Source: Tuctoria greenei
Taxonomy: Eukaryota > Streptophyta > Magnoliopsida > Poales > Poaceae
Direction: 5' to 3'
Assembly (NCBI GenBank): GCA_036927565.1
Contig: JAYESD010000001.1
Location: 111,333,110 to 111,397,109 of the forward strand
DNA length: 64,000 nucleotides
A model generated the notes under the pieces. It saw nothing but the letters and a program-made list of their open reading frames with translations, did no database searches and was not told where the DNA came from. Shown piece after piece: positions 22,513-33,821 of the stretch. Both the position numbers and the translations under genes were made by a program. The first letter of the stretch is position 1. Each line of letters begins with the position of its first letter.

Positions 22513-24625
22513 TGTGCCTAAGAAACGGGTTGAAGCTCCGGTCCCTGCAGCAGCGGTTAAGGCTGTACAGGCTGAAGCTCCGGCTCCGATTCCAGCGCCG
22601 CCCCAAGAGGTGGCTAAGGCTGCGGCAGCCCTGGCACTGGTTGTCATGGTCTTAGACTTCGACTCATCCCCAGAAGCTCCCGTGGTAGCGCCGGACCATG
22701 GGAATGAAGATGTACCAGCGGCACCAGCCCCAAGGGTTGAAGCTTCGGGCTTGGATGCTGAGATGTTGGACACTCCGGGCACAGAGTCGAAGGTAGCTGC
22801 GATTCCGGCCCTAGAGCCAGATGTTGTTGAAGCCCCAGTAGTCGAGCCGGTGGTTGATGAGGTCCCAGCGGTGGAGCCGGGTGTTGATGAAGCTCTGGCA
22901 CTTAAGCCGGTTGTCGAGGAAGCTCCGGCGGTAGAGCCGGTTGCTGTAGAAGTTCCGGCTGTAGAGCCGGTCGTCGAAGAAGTTCTGGCGTCTGAGCCAG
23001 TTGCTGTGGAGGTGTCGGCGCCTAAGCCTATGGTGGTCGAAGCGCCAACGCCCAAGCCCATGATGGTCGAAGCTCCAGCACCTGAGCCAGCGGTGGAGGA
23101 GGCGCCTACGCCGGAGCCAGAAGTAGCTTCTGCTCCGACCGAACCATCAACACCTGCTCCAGAAGCAGTGATCCTGGAGGTGCCCGCTGCTGAGCCAGGG
23201 TACCAAGATGAAGCTGCTGGCCCCACACCTGAGGGGCCAGTTGTTGATGACCTGGCGGCTGGACCTTCGGAGTCAATTCCGGGGGTCAGAACTTCTGCTG
23301 CAAGTACTTCCTCGGCAATGGCCGAGGCTATCCCGGAGGACGACCCTAGTGCCGTGGAAGCTCAGGGGACCACTCTTGTAGAGTGGGACCCAATTTTTGT
23401 TACTGAAGACCTGATGGAGACAGCGGAGAGGACCCTAGCAGGTCAGGACCCGATCCCCCTATCGTTGTCTTTTGACAACGCCTGCTCCAGTCTTCGCCAG
23501 GTCCAGCTGGCTTTCTACCACGATAGCAAGGCCCTCGAGGAGGATCGCCAAACCCTTAGGAGGTGGCGCAACTGACTCCATTTTGAGACCAAGCTGGCGC
23601 AGTCGAGGCTAGCTAACAACAAGGAGTGGGTGCAGAGGGAGTAGGTCTGCTTGGAGTACTGGGGTAAGCTGTTGGATGAGAGGGAATTCATGACGCGATC
23701 CCTCAACAACCAGTCTCGGGCCATCTATGAGCAGGCCAAGGCTGCAAATAGTGCAGCGAATGATCGCTAGGAAAGGCTCGCCTCCATCCACGATAGTCTC
23801 GTCAAGCGCCGAGAGGCTCTTGAAGCGCGGGAGAGAAGGCTCGAAGATGAAGAGCAAAAATTCCTAGAGCTGCAGGATGACCTCATGAAGAGGGAGGAAG
23901 AGCTTGTCCAAAAGACAGCTCTGGCTGACAAGAGCCTCGAAGAACGCACCAAGAAATTGGAGGAGCATTGCTAGGAGGAGGAGAAGAAGGTCTGGGAGCG
24001 AGGGCAAGATATCTACAAGCAGGAGAATGTCATCGCCGCCAGGGAGAAGAAAGTGTGGGGCCGAGAGAAAGATCTGGTCAACCGCCGGAATGAGATCCAC
24101 CTCCGGGAGGAAGAGCTCAGCAAACTCAAAAGGCAGGTTGCTGAAAAGATTCAGCAGAATGCCAAAGAGGTGGAGCGTCTTGCTCGGGAGATCTCGGAGC
24201 TTGCGGCGGCCAAAATATCCTTGGCGGAGATGCTTAGCGCAAGGGTTGCAGAGTCCCAACAAGTTTGGGACTTCCTGGGCAAAGCCAACGACGCGTTGAT
24301 GCCAATGGGCTTCAGTCCCATGTGTCCGGATGATCCGGAGCCGGAGCTGGACCAGGCGTTGGAGGCACTGAGTTCAGTAGGCAACAAGCTCACCAAGATG
24401 GGTGATGTCATCGCGAACCAGTCGAAAACTAAGGGAAAATCCCTAGCGAAGAACGTCGCAGAGTTTGTGTTGACGTGCTACACCAGCCGGACCCTCAATG
24501 CCCTCTGGACCCGGTGCTTGCAGGCCCCATCGAAGGAGAGGGTGAAGCCACCCGAGCCAGCGTGTCGGAGGTGGCCCAGAAGGTCACCCATTTCTTCCAT
24601 AGGGTCTACGACCATCTCTCTGTAG
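22513..24625 (+). pseudogene. Tat antisense gene, exon 2 (repeat region and coiled coil)
   Basis: The first part, about 22800-23180, encodes degenerate repeats of about 10 residues built on (V/A)EPVV(D/E)E(V/A)PA, very rich in Val, Glu, Pro and Ala. From about 23480 to 24270 the protein becomes a long coiled coil (ERRLEDEEQKFLELQDDLMK, LREEELSKLKRQVAEKIQQ). The C-terminal part reads DFLGKANDALMPMGFSPM. In-frame stops lie at about 23572, 23642, 23768 and 23972; at several, a single G-to-A or C-to-T change could explain the stop. I know no catalytic motif here. The long coiled coil suggests a structural or oligomerising protein. Confidence 0.65.
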
Positions 24626-24629
24626 CTCC

Positions 24630-25920
24630 CGCTTGTACTCTTCTTCTTCTCCAATTTTGTAATCTCTTGTCTCTAGATGAATGAAATCCAAAATTTTTTA
24701 ATAATTTCATTTTTTTTCTTCAACGCCTTTGTGTCACTTGGCCCCCTGGTAGATGTACACAATTTGATTGTGAACATGTACCAAGAGGATGTAATAGTTG
24801 TTGAAGACTTGCGTGCTTTGAACTTGTAGAATGTAGGTCCGAAGTCTTCGATAGTGTAGGCCCCCTGAGGTTGCCGGAGCTTAGTGGCTCCGGCATTGAC
24901 CATCGTCGGAGCTTAGTAGCTCCGGCAGTAGTCTCCATCAACGCTTAAAGCATCGATGGTTAGCCCTCTGGGGTGTCGGAGCTTGGTATCTCTGGCAGTG
25001 ACCTCTTTCGACACGTGGTGTATCGACAGCAGACTCCTCTATAGAGTCTTTCCACTATCTTTTCTTCACGTTGACAGCTTGCCCCCTAGCTTTACCCGAG
25101 CTGAGTAGCTCCAGCGACGCTCAATGTAAATGTTTGAACATCGACCACAAGCCGCCTAGAGGACGTCGGAGCTTTGGCAGCTCCGGCTTCATTCGCCATC
25201 ATCATGAAATAATTATTTTTCCTGCACACTAAAGTCAAGAAAACAGTAAAATCCGTTTCCTATCTATAACTTCATTGCGGCTTACTATTCCCGAGAAAGT
25301 CTTAGATTGAACACAATTCTAAATACAATTAAGAGCGTTGTCTTGTTTCCTTCAGGTCCGATCGTTTCTGGACTCGCCTTACTTCGGCCTGTCGGGGTGT
25401 AGGTAGAGTGGCATACTTAGGGTGCATGACCAGGCTAAGTCAATAGCACACTCTGGCCCTAGATTGGCTTGGTGGAATTTAGACGAGTAGACCATCAACA
25501 ATGTTTGAACCCAAAAAGATAGACAATGCAACTCGAATTGTACATGAACTGGTCGAGCTTAAGTTTCTTAAAAATTGCAAAAATTTGTTATAGACAAGAA
25601 AGAGAAAAATAAAAAATATTGAGACTGTACAAAGTAAATGCACGTGGAGTCTGTTTTCACACAATGATGTCTTTCATTATAGGTCCGGGGTACAGGGGAA
25701 ACAAGTACACTCTTAGGGTACGGAACCAGGCTAAGTGTGTTTCGTTTCTGGTTTGACCCAAGGTAGCTAGCTACACTTTTAGTTCTGAGACTGTGACAAG
25801 TGTTGCATGGACGTTGCGGACCTAACGGGGTAGGTTCGGCTGCCCTCCCGGAGGAGCTACCCGACTCTGTACAATGACTCTATAACATACATCACATGTA
25901 ATTACAGACTCACCTCCGTG
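24630..25920. other. Non-coding stretch of Tat-large with CGGAGCT/AGCTCCG repeats
   Basis: Between the antisense gene's end and the integrase end there is no convincing coding sequence. From about 24870 to 25190, five or so copies of a short inverted unit occur, for example CCGGAGCTTAGTGGCTCCGG, which can fold into a hairpin. Longer phrases (GGTCCG..., AGGCTAAGT) repeat near 25360-25440 and 25680-25740. Confidence 0.5.
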
Positions 25921-25923
25921 ATG

Positions 25924-27010
25924 TTAAGCGTAGAACATACAGAGGTGCTCAATGTTCCAAGGATTTGGGAGAGGTGTCCCATCCTCGGTTGCCAAGCAAA
26001 CGCATCCGGGACAGGATACTTTGATCACTCGGAAGGGTCCCTCCCAGCTAGGGGAGAGTTTGTTTAATCCTTCTCTGGATTGTATTCTTCGTAGCACCAG
26101 ATTGCCTTCCACGAGCTGTCGACTTTGAAAATGCCATTGGTGATAGCGCCGAAGAGCTTGGCGGTATCGGGCATTCCGAACAGCTGCTCGGCACCTTCCC
26201 TCTTCAAGGAGGTCAAGGTCTTCACACCGAAGCTAGTCCTGCGTGGCTTCGTCGGAGGTCCAGACCCGGAGCGACCCCAAGGTGATTTCCGGAGGAAGGA
26301 CTTCTTCAGCTCCGTACACGAGCAAGAAGGGTGTCTCTCTAGTTGACCGGTTTGGAGTTGTCCTGTTGGCCCATAGTGTGGGCGGAAGCTCTTCGATCCA
26401 GTTGGCTCCATGTTTTTTCAGGCGCTCATATGTGTGCGTCTTGAGTCCTTTCAGTATTTCTGCATTTGCTCTCTCGGCTTGGCCATTGCTTACCAGGTGA
26501 GCTATGGAGGCATAGCTGACTTGGATGCCGAGGTCTTTGCAGTATCCTTGGAAAGCAGAGCTTGTGAATTGGCTCCCATTATCTGTTATGATTTTGTTCG
26601 GGACTCCAAATCTACATACGATGGACTGCAAGAAGTTGATAGCTGATTGCTTGTTTATTGTCACAACTAGAGTTGCTTCCGGCCATTCGGTGAACTGTCA
26701 ATGGCAACATACAGGAACATTTAACCTCCGACGGCTCTTGGGAAAGGTCCCAAGATGTCCATCCCAGGCCACGTAGGAGGTATCATTTGTAGAGGCTGAG
26801 CCGCTGTGTGAATTTGATTTGCATGGAACTGGCATGCTTTGCATTTCTTTACCAGCTTAGTTGCATCCTGGAGCGCTGTAGGCCAGTAGAAACCATGTCG
26901 GAAGGATTTACCGACCAGCGTGCGGGAAGTCGCATGGTTCCCACACTCTCCTCCATGTATTTATGCGAGGAGCTTGCAGCCTTCTTTCCTTGTGATGCAC
27001 CGCATTAGGA
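25924..27010 (-). pseudogene. Tat-large integrase
   Basis: On the minus strand, the zinc-binding part ends in a Cys-x-x-Cys (KKCKACQFH, about 26840). Core motifs follow: an aspartate in GMDILGPFPRA, IITDNGSQFTSSAF, and SNGQAERANAEILKGL for the glutamate. Further C-terminal text is NWIEELPPTLWANRTTPN, and finally SREGLNKLSPSWEGPFRVI near 26075-26020. Frameshifts occur near 26660 and 26235, with stops beyond. Integrase would insert the element's cDNA. Confidence 0.8.
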
Positions 27011-27712
27011 CGTCGTTGGCACCGCGCCGGTAGAGATCCCCTTCTACTAGCGTGTATCTTTTAGCCAATCTAACTATCCGATCAGCAGATACATCATCAT
27101 CAGAAAGGATATTGTCTTTTAAGTAGCTCCGGATATTCGAGATCGACGCATCGGAGCTAGGTTGAGCATTTGAGTCTTGCGTGTTAGGTTGCTCGGAGCT
27201 TCCGGCAGCACCTACGACCCTTGATGGCTGCCATGGTAACAGGGCCATCGGGACCGCCAGCTTCGGGATGCTAGTCTCGTCCCCTTCGCTCAGTTCGGCA
27301 GGCTGAGCTGTGGGTTTTGACAACATCCGGACAAAGGTTCCGTCAGGAGCCATAGCTCCGGTTGACGCTTTCGTCGAGAGTTCGTCAGCTTCAGCGTTAT
27401 GGGTATGCTGGAAATGGTGAAGATCCAGGACATCAAAGTCCTTATGAAGCCTCTGGACTTCAAGGAGATAAGCAGCTAGTTGGGGATTGTTACAAGAGCA
27501 TTCCCCATTCACCTGTTTAATGATGAGCTGCGATCTCCCTTGACCAATAGCTGCTTGACACCATATGATAGTGCCACCTTTAGTCCATAAATGAGTGTTT
27601 CATACTCTGCCATGTTGTTGGTCGCCTTGAAGTCAAGGTGGACCATGTATTTTACCTTCTCCCCAGTTAAAGTGAGGAGAAGGACTCCAGCTCCGACCCC
27701 CTGCTTTTGCAT
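26961..27712 (-). pseudogene. Tat-large second (archaeal-like) RNase H
   Basis: The minus-strand frame from 27712 reads GAGVLLLTLTGEKVKYMVHL, then FKATNNMAEYETLIYGLKVA, typical of the additional RNase H carried by Tat-lineage elements. The usual Gly-Asp-Ser segment is altered to KGDRSSSLNR where the frame breaks at about 27509. The second part (CNNPQLAAYLLEVQRLHKDF, FQHTHNAEADELSTKAS) continues to the linker before integrase. This domain is the main reason for the Tat assignment. Confidence 0.75.
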
Positions 27713-27733
27713 GGAGCCGTCAAAGTAGAGGGT

Positions 27734-28663
27734 CTAGTGAGGCTCCATGAAGACCGGGGCCTTGAGTTCCGGCTTCTGCTCACTAGGGCCCCCAGGGTTT
27801 GATGGAGAGGGGGTCCATTCCGCCACGAAGTCTGCTAATGCTTGACTCTTGATCACTTGTCTTGGGACGAATTCAAGATCGAATTCAACCAATTCCGCTG
27901 CCCACTTTGCAATGTTCCCAATAGATTTGGGATTATGCAAGATCCCACGCAGTGGATAAGAGGTCACCACTGAGATCTTGTGATCTTGGAAGTAATGGCG
28001 AAGCTTCCTGGAGGCGATGAGAACTGCGTAGAGCAGCTTGTGTACCTCTAGGTATCGAGTCTTGGCATTATGTAGTACTTCACTGATGAAGTACACTGGG
28101 CGCTGGACTGTCCGGACCCTGCCGGAGGGGCCCGGAACTTTCTCCACATTGACCCGGACCTTCCCAGAGGGGTTCGGACCTGCTTCGGGGACCTCCGGGT
28201 CCTTGCTAGAGGAACCCGGGGCCTCTACTGGAGTGACCTGAACCCTCCTAGAGGGGTCCAGATCTTCTGGAATAACTCCTTGTAGATCCAAGTCTGGGGG
28301 CTGGGACCTAGACTCACCTTCAGGAACCTCTGGACCCTCCCAGAGGGGTCTGGATTCCTGAGCTTGGGGTGGTTCTGGTCTCTCCGCAACCAGGACCATG
28401 CTGACAACCTCGTCGGTTGCTGAAATGTAAAGCAGTAAGGGCTCATTAGGGTTCGGAGCTACTAAGGTTGGTAGAGTGGTGAGGAGCTGCTTTAGCTCCG
28501 GGAACGCATTTTCTGCCTCTTCAGACCATTGGAATGGTCCGGACTTCCTCAATAGCTTGAAGAAGGGTAGCGCCCGTTTCGCCAGTCTTGAGATGAACCA
28601 GCTGAGGGCGGCTAGACATCCAGTCAGTTTCTGGACATCCTTGATGCGGGCTGGTGGCCGCAT
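27734..28663 (-). pseudogene. Tat-large RT connection and RNase H with long repetitive linker
   Basis: A 309-codon open frame encodes the RT-RNase H connection (VQKLTGCLAALSWFISRLAK, FQWSEEAENAFPELKQLL) and the gypsy RNase H (PVYFISEVLHNAKTRYLEVH, WAAELVEFDLEFVPRQVIKS). Between LLLYISATDEVVSMVLV and the second half lies an insert of about 90 residues, rich in Pro, Glu, Gly and Ser, with recurring P-S-G-(K/R)-V-R. In other gypsy elements I would expect a much shorter loop there. The insert is open, so it is not simple decay. Confidence 0.8.
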
Positions 28664-28699
28664 ATCCTCTATGGATTTAATCTTCGCCGGATTTGCCTC

Positions 28700-29398
28700 T
28701 ATACCCGGTGGTTTACCAGGAAACCAAGAAGCTTTCCGGAGCTAACCCCGAAGACGCACTTGTCTGGGTTCAGCTTCGTGCGAGTGACTTGCAAATCGTC
28801 GAAGACAGCTTGCAAAGTGTCAGGAGTGACTCCTTGTCTTTGATCTTGACGACAATGTCATCAACATACACTTCCACTACGTCTCTGATGAGCTCCCCAA
28901 AGGTTTTGTACATAGCTCGTACAAATGTTGAAGCTGCATTCTTGAGACCAAATGGCATGGCAGTATAGCAATACAATCCATCTACTCTTATAAAAGAAGT
29001 GTGTTCCTCATCTTCCCTAGACATTCTGATTTGATGGTACCCAGAATATGCATCTAGGAAACACAGTAATTTACACCCGGAGGTGGAATCCACTATCTGA
29101 TCTATTCTAGGTAGTGGGAATGGATCTTTTGGGCATGCCTTATTCAATGTTTCGATACACATCCGAAGCTTCCCGCCGGCCTTGGGTACAACGACTGGGT
29201 TTGCCAGCCATTTTGGGTGGAAGACTTCTCAAATGAACCCACCTTCAAGCAACTTCTTCACTTCTTGTCCTATGATGTTCTGTCGCTCTACTAATTGCTT
29301 CCGAGGCCTCTGGTGCATAGGCCGAGCTTCAGGATAGATCTTCAGATTATGCTCGATCACTTCCCTAGGGATCCTAGGCATTTGTGACGGTTTCCAGG
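28700..29398 (-). pseudogene. Tat-large reverse transcriptase (cut by SIRE-like insertion)
   Basis: Minus-strand RT: WLANPVVVPKAGGKLRMCIE, then PFPLPRIDQIVDSTSGCKLL, FLDAYSGYHQIRM, GLKNAASTFVRAM and the intact catalytic box VYVDDIVV at about 28878-28855. Frameshifts occur near 28770 and a stop near 29230. The N-terminal part is interrupted at 29398 by the SIRE-like element and resumes on the far side at 39365, where the frame reads TFLRANVDVFAW up to the junction. Confidence 0.85.
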
Positions 29399-30866
29399 TG
29401 AAAGGCGGCCTAGAGGGGGGGTGAATAGGTGATAATCGATAATTTAAGCTTAATTCAGAGTTATGAAAACAGAGACGTCGGACTTGTCTGACTTCTAGTT
29501 GGACTTGTCTGACCTAAGTCAGACAAGTCTGACCTGGGTCGGATAAGTCCGAGATTACCTGCACGATCAGACCAAAAATCCAATTTTTTAAGCGATCTAG
29601 TGAGAGATATCGATCCCTAGCAGTTCTACACGAAGTATGGAGTAGAAAGAAAACTGAGGGAGAGATAGCACGCGGAGAAACACTAGAATCAAAACTTGCG
29701 AGAACGAAAGAACAACAAGAGACAAACGATTTTATCCCGAGGTTCGGAACCACAAAGGATACTACATCCCCGTTGAGGAGTCCACAAGGGACCAGGCCTT
29801 CTCTAGCCTTTCCCTCACAAGTTGCCACAAGGGCCAATTCCCGATCTTCCACTATCACAAAGATTGTTACAAACTCCCCAATTAAAAGAGATCACAAAGA
29901 AATCGCGGGGCGATGCCTAACCGTCTAGGGGAGAACCCCAAGAGAAACAAACACACAATCACGAAGAAACTTAGCGAATCACACGTTGCTCAACCCCTCA
30001 ACAAACTGTTTCTCCCAATCCTCACAAAGCACTCTTCACTCTCCCAAAAATTCGAATTTGGGCTCTAGAGGTGAAGAACAAGTGGAGAGAGGTTCTTGAG
30101 TTCAAATGGGCGTTCAGAACTGTTCTGGGGTGTTAGGCATGGTTGGTGGGTCGAACCCACCCACTATTTATACTCCAAAAAGTCATTAGAGCCGTTTGAC
30201 ACAGCCCACGTCGAACATGTCTGACGCAAAGTCGGACATGTCTGACCTCAAAGGTCAGGCCTTTCACTTCAGACTTGTCTAACCAAAACCACTTCAGACA
30301 TGTCTGACATACAATCTCGGACATGTCTGAAATTCTGCAGATAGAACTCAGACAAGTCTGACTCTCTAGGACTTAGAAAATTTTCCTTAGTCCCTGGGAA
30401 CAGATCCATCTCGGACATGTCCGACCCCCAGGTTTGGACAAGTCCGAAACTTCACTGGAACTCTCACTGGAACCCTTCCAGTGCCAATTCGGACATGTCT
30501 GACTTACAGATTCGGACATGTCCGAATTCCAACAGAGGGAATTCGGACATGTCTGACACCACAAGTCAGACAAGTCCTCCCAAGCCACAAAGGTCCTACT
30601 AAAATCTTCTACTAAGGGGTTGAGCACCCGAATGACTCACTAAGTGTCTACGCGTCGTGTCCCTCGTAATAGTACGGTTTTTCCTACGACTCAAGGAGAA
30701 AATAGAAAACCCAATTTCTATTCTTCTTCGCCACAACTTTTCTCCTTTTGCCATCTTTCTTCAAAGCTCCATTCCGTACTTCAGATCTACGCTCATGCTC
30801 AACCAAGTTCATTAGAACTTTTTCATCAATCCACCAAAACCCACAAGGGACCTAGATGCACTTACA
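29399..30866 (-). repeat. SIRE-like 3' LTR
   Basis: A 1,468-bp LTR, with minus-strand start TGTAAGTGCATCTAGG and end CCGCCTTTCA. A TATA box (GGAGTATAAATAGTG on minus) lies at about 30162-30175. An array of near-palindromic GGACATGTCC-type motifs fills 30205-30590, upstream of the TATA box. Confidence 0.92.
30205..30590. promoter_or_regulatory. Array of CGGAC-WW-GTCCG motifs in SIRE-like U3 (3' LTR)
   Basis: About 13 copies of a 12-14 bp near-palindrome (type TCGGACATGTCCGA, variants with TCAGAC, AAG or TTG cores) occur in about 385 bp, just upstream of the TATA box in element orientation. The same array is at 38698-39072 in the other LTR. Binding-site function is inferred from position and symmetry only. 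Confidence 0.6.
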
Positions 30867-30880
30867 ATCTCCCCCTTTTT
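30867..30880 (-). other. Polypurine tract of SIRE-like element
   Basis: On the minus strand AAAAAGGGGGAGAT abuts the TGTAAGTG start of the 3' LTR. Confidence 0.85.
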
Positions 30881-32330
30881 GGTGATTGATGACAACCAAC
30901 TAAAGTCTTCGACAAAAATAAGATTTGATAGAAGTTTTGAGTCTCAAGTGTATATGAGCTTTTGGAATAACAATAAAACAACTCATATACACTCAATCGT
31001 CGTGGGGTGCCTATATCCTCGTGTGTGTGCAACAACGTGATAAATATGAAGAAATGCACACGAGATCAATGAAGCATCATAATGATCATCATAAGGCATC
31101 AATAAACATCATCATAAGGCATCAATAAACATCATTAAGCATTAACAGCCATAAACGAGTAACAAATAAGTACAAGACACACCACGATAGAAAATATGAC
31201 TAGATACATTTCCATGTCTAAGAAAAAGCACTAGAGACTAATACTTCTCCCCCTTTGGCATCAAGGCACCAAAAAGGAGAAAAGTGGACACTAAGACCTA
31301 GTCTACTCGGTGTCTTCCTCGTCGTCATCGCCGTCATCGTCGTCGTCGCTCTCCTCCTCGAAGTTGCTTTGATGGTTGAGCCGAAGAATCGGGACCCGCG
31401 GGCTCCTTGCCTCTCTTGTCATGACCCATAGCTGAAGAAGAGATACAAGGATAGGTAAGAGTCAAGACAAGAGAGATAGAGCAATTAACATGATAGTTTC
31501 GATAGAAATTAGGTCTCAGAGTTATACAGGATCGGACATGTCTGACTGGAAAGTCAGACTTGTCTGACTCAGGAATTTCGGACATGTCTGAATTTCAGAG
31601 TCAGACTTGTCTGACCTGTACAGAACTGACCCTAATTGCTAAGGAAACTAAGCAAATCAATTTTTCTACCGACCAAATTTTGCACCAAGGTTGTAAACAT
31701 GACTAGGATCAATTTCAAGGGCATAAATTTGCAAACTTGCCACGAGATTTAGAATTGATAGGGAAGATGCGGAAAATACCTTCGGATGGAGAAAAGATTG
31801 AAGAACTCCGAAGGGGATGTGAATCCTCCACCCTTGAGGGAGATTTTCCCTCAAGAACTCCTCACAAGAGCCTCAAAAGCAATGTGAATCGCCTTGGGAG
31901 GTTTGAGAAAGATGGAGATTAGGGTTTGAAGTGAGGAGAGAGAGAAGGAAAGGAAACCGTCGGCCTCTTTGAAGGGGTTCGGACTTCCCACGTTGGACAT
32001 GTCCAAATTTGACTTCGGACAAGTCCGAGTTCTCTCTGCAGACTTAAAACCCACTTCGGACATGTCTGACTTTTGTCAGACTTGTCCGACTCCCCCTGAG
32101 TGTATGCAATGTGCAAACACTTGGGGATCAAAAGATAGGAATATATGGACATTTTGGACAAGTTTTTGCAAATATCTTTGACAAAAATGATCAGTAAGCA
32201 ACCAACACTCAAACTATGATCATTTTCACCAAAGAGAAGTTTAGAACATAGTTTTCAAGAAAAATAGATGATATTTTCGAAAAACACACAACATTTTGAA
32301 GTTGAAAACTAGTAGCAATCAGATGTGCAC
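30881..32330 (-). other. SIRE-like 3' non-coding region
   Basis: This lies between RNase H and the polypurine tract. No envelope-like membrane protein can be read. It contains more palindromic GGACATGTC-type motifs at about 31528-31620 and 31990-32095. A splice-acceptor-like pyrimidine tract ending TTCTTCAG (minus) precedes a small acidic open frame at 31303-31422. Confidence 0.6.
31303..31422 (-). CDS. Possible 39-residue acidic micro-ORF in SIRE-like 3' region
   Basis: The minus-strand ATG at 31422 opens a frame beginning MTREARSPRVPILRLN and ending in a run of Asp/Glu (ESDDDDDGDDDEEDTE) before TAG at 31303. It starts a few bases after a pyrimidine-rich TTCTTCAG that looks like a splice acceptor. 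It could be the last exon of a spliced subgenomic message or a chance frame. An overlapping frame beginning MGHDKRGKEPAG also exists. Coding status is uncertain. Confidence 0.25.
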   Translation of the reverse strand: MTREARSPRVPILRLNHQSNFEEESDDDDDGDDDEEDTE

Positions 32331-32333
32331 GAC

Positions 32334-33062
32334 TCAAGCAATGTTTCGAGAATCCAAGATATTTAGTTCACTCCTTAGGTCACAAAAGCGTCTCTCATCA
32401 AGGGGTTTGGTGAAGATATCCGCCAATTGCTTCTCACTTCTAACATGAGAGATAACGATATCTCCCTTGATAGAGTGGTCTCGCAGGAAATGGTGACGGA
32501 TGTCTATGTGTTTGGTTCTAGAATGCTCGACGGGGTTGTGAGCAATATTGATGGCACTCTCATTGTCACATAGAAGAGGAATATGGCTCAGATTGTAATC
32601 ATAATCCCTAAGAGTTTGTCGCATCCAAAGAAGCTGCGCACAGCAACTTCCAGCTGCAACGTACTCCTCTTCGACTGTGGAAAGGGCAATGGAGTTTTGT
32701 TTCTTGGAAGACCACGCAACCAAGGACCTGCCAAGGAATTGGCATGTCCCGGATGTGCTCTTCCTATCTACCCTACAGCCCGCATAATCCGCGTCGGAAT
32801 AACCGACGAGATCAAACTTGGATCCTTTAGGGTACCAAAGACCTAGATTGGGAGTGTGAACTAAATACCTAAGGATCCTCTTAACCGCTGTCAAGTGACA
32901 CTCTTTTGGAGTGGCTTGGAATCGAGCACACATGCACACAATAAGCATAATGTCGGGTCTAGAAGCACAAAGATAAAGCAAAGAGCCAATCATAGAACGG
33001 TATACCTTTTGGTCCACGCTCGCTCCTTCTTCATTTAGTCCTAGATGCCCGTTTGTTCCCAT
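32334..33062 (-). pseudogene. SIRE-like RNase H
   Basis: The minus-strand frame includes RSMIGSLLYLCASRPDIML, then LVGYSDADYAGCRVDRKSTS, SKKQNSIALSTVEEEYVAAG and SEKQLADIFTKPLDERRF. These are complete copia RNase H motifs with the catalytic acidic residues present. It is in the same frame as the RT and separated from it by one stop codon (about 33084). Apart from that stop it looks intact. Confidence 0.85.
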
Positions 33063-33086
33063 AGGTGTCTTGATGGGCTTCGCCTT

Positions 33087-33821
33087 CTACATGCCAAACT
33101 TCTTGAGAATGTCATGAGTGTACTTGGTTTGGCATATGAAGGTCCCTTCCTTGAGTTGCTTTACTTGGAAACCTAGGAAAAACTTCAACTCCCCCATCAT
33201 AGACATCTCAAATCTCTCCGTCATGATTTTGGAAAACTCATCACAAAAAGTCTTGTTAGTAGAACCAAATATGATATCATCAACATAAATTTGGCATACG
33301 AACAAGTCATTATCAAAATGCTTAGTGAAGAGAGTATAATCGGCTTTCCCAATCTTAAAACCATTTTGAGTGAGAAAATCCCTAAGGCACTCATACCAAG
33401 CTCTAGGTGCTTGTTTGAGGCCATAGAGAGCCTTACACAACTTGTAGACGTGATCGGGATGCTCTTCATCTTCAAATCCAGGCGACTGCTCCACATACAC
33501 TTCCTCCTGGATTGGACCGTTGAGGAATGCACTTTTCACATCCATTTGATATAACTTGAAATCATGGTGAGTAGCAAAAGCCAATAATATGCGAATAGAT
33601 TCAAGCCTAGCTACGGGAGCAAAGGTTTCATCGAAATCCAAACCTTCGACTTGAGCGTATCCTTTTTCTACAAGTCTTGCCTTGTTTCTTGTTACCACCC
33701 CGTGTTCATCTTGTTTGTTGCGGAACACCCACTTGGTTCCAGCAACATTTGCATTTGGTCTTCTCACGAGTTCCCACACCTTGTTCCTCTTGAAGTTGTT
33801 GAGCTCTTCTTGCATCGCCAT
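33087..33821 (-). pseudogene. SIRE-like reverse transcriptase
   Basis: A 245-codon open frame: WELVRRPNANVAGTKWVFRN, KARLVEKGYAQVEGLDFDET, YQMDVKSAFLNGPIQEEVY, LYGLKQAPRAWYECLRDFL and the intact catalytic box IYVDDIIFGSTN. Stops at about 34011 and 33084 bracket it but the frame does not shift. It is the best-preserved RT in the window and copies element RNA to DNA in active relatives. Confidence 0.88.

Noticed and set aside
22300..23226. 308-codon minus-strand frame rich in Gly, Ser, Thr and Ala opposite the Tat antisense gene
   Set aside because: It is the reverse shadow of the Val-Glu-Pro-Ala repeat region. Its composition follows from GC-rich codons on the other strand and it matches no domain.
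30205..30590. CRISPR-like array of short repeats
   Set aside because: The motif is 12-14 bp with irregular, non-unique spacing and lies in a plant LTR; there are no cas genes and no uniform spacers.
30881..32330. Envelope-like gene in the SIRE-like element
   Set aside because: No long open frame, signal peptide or membrane segment could be read; only a micro-ORF candidate remains.
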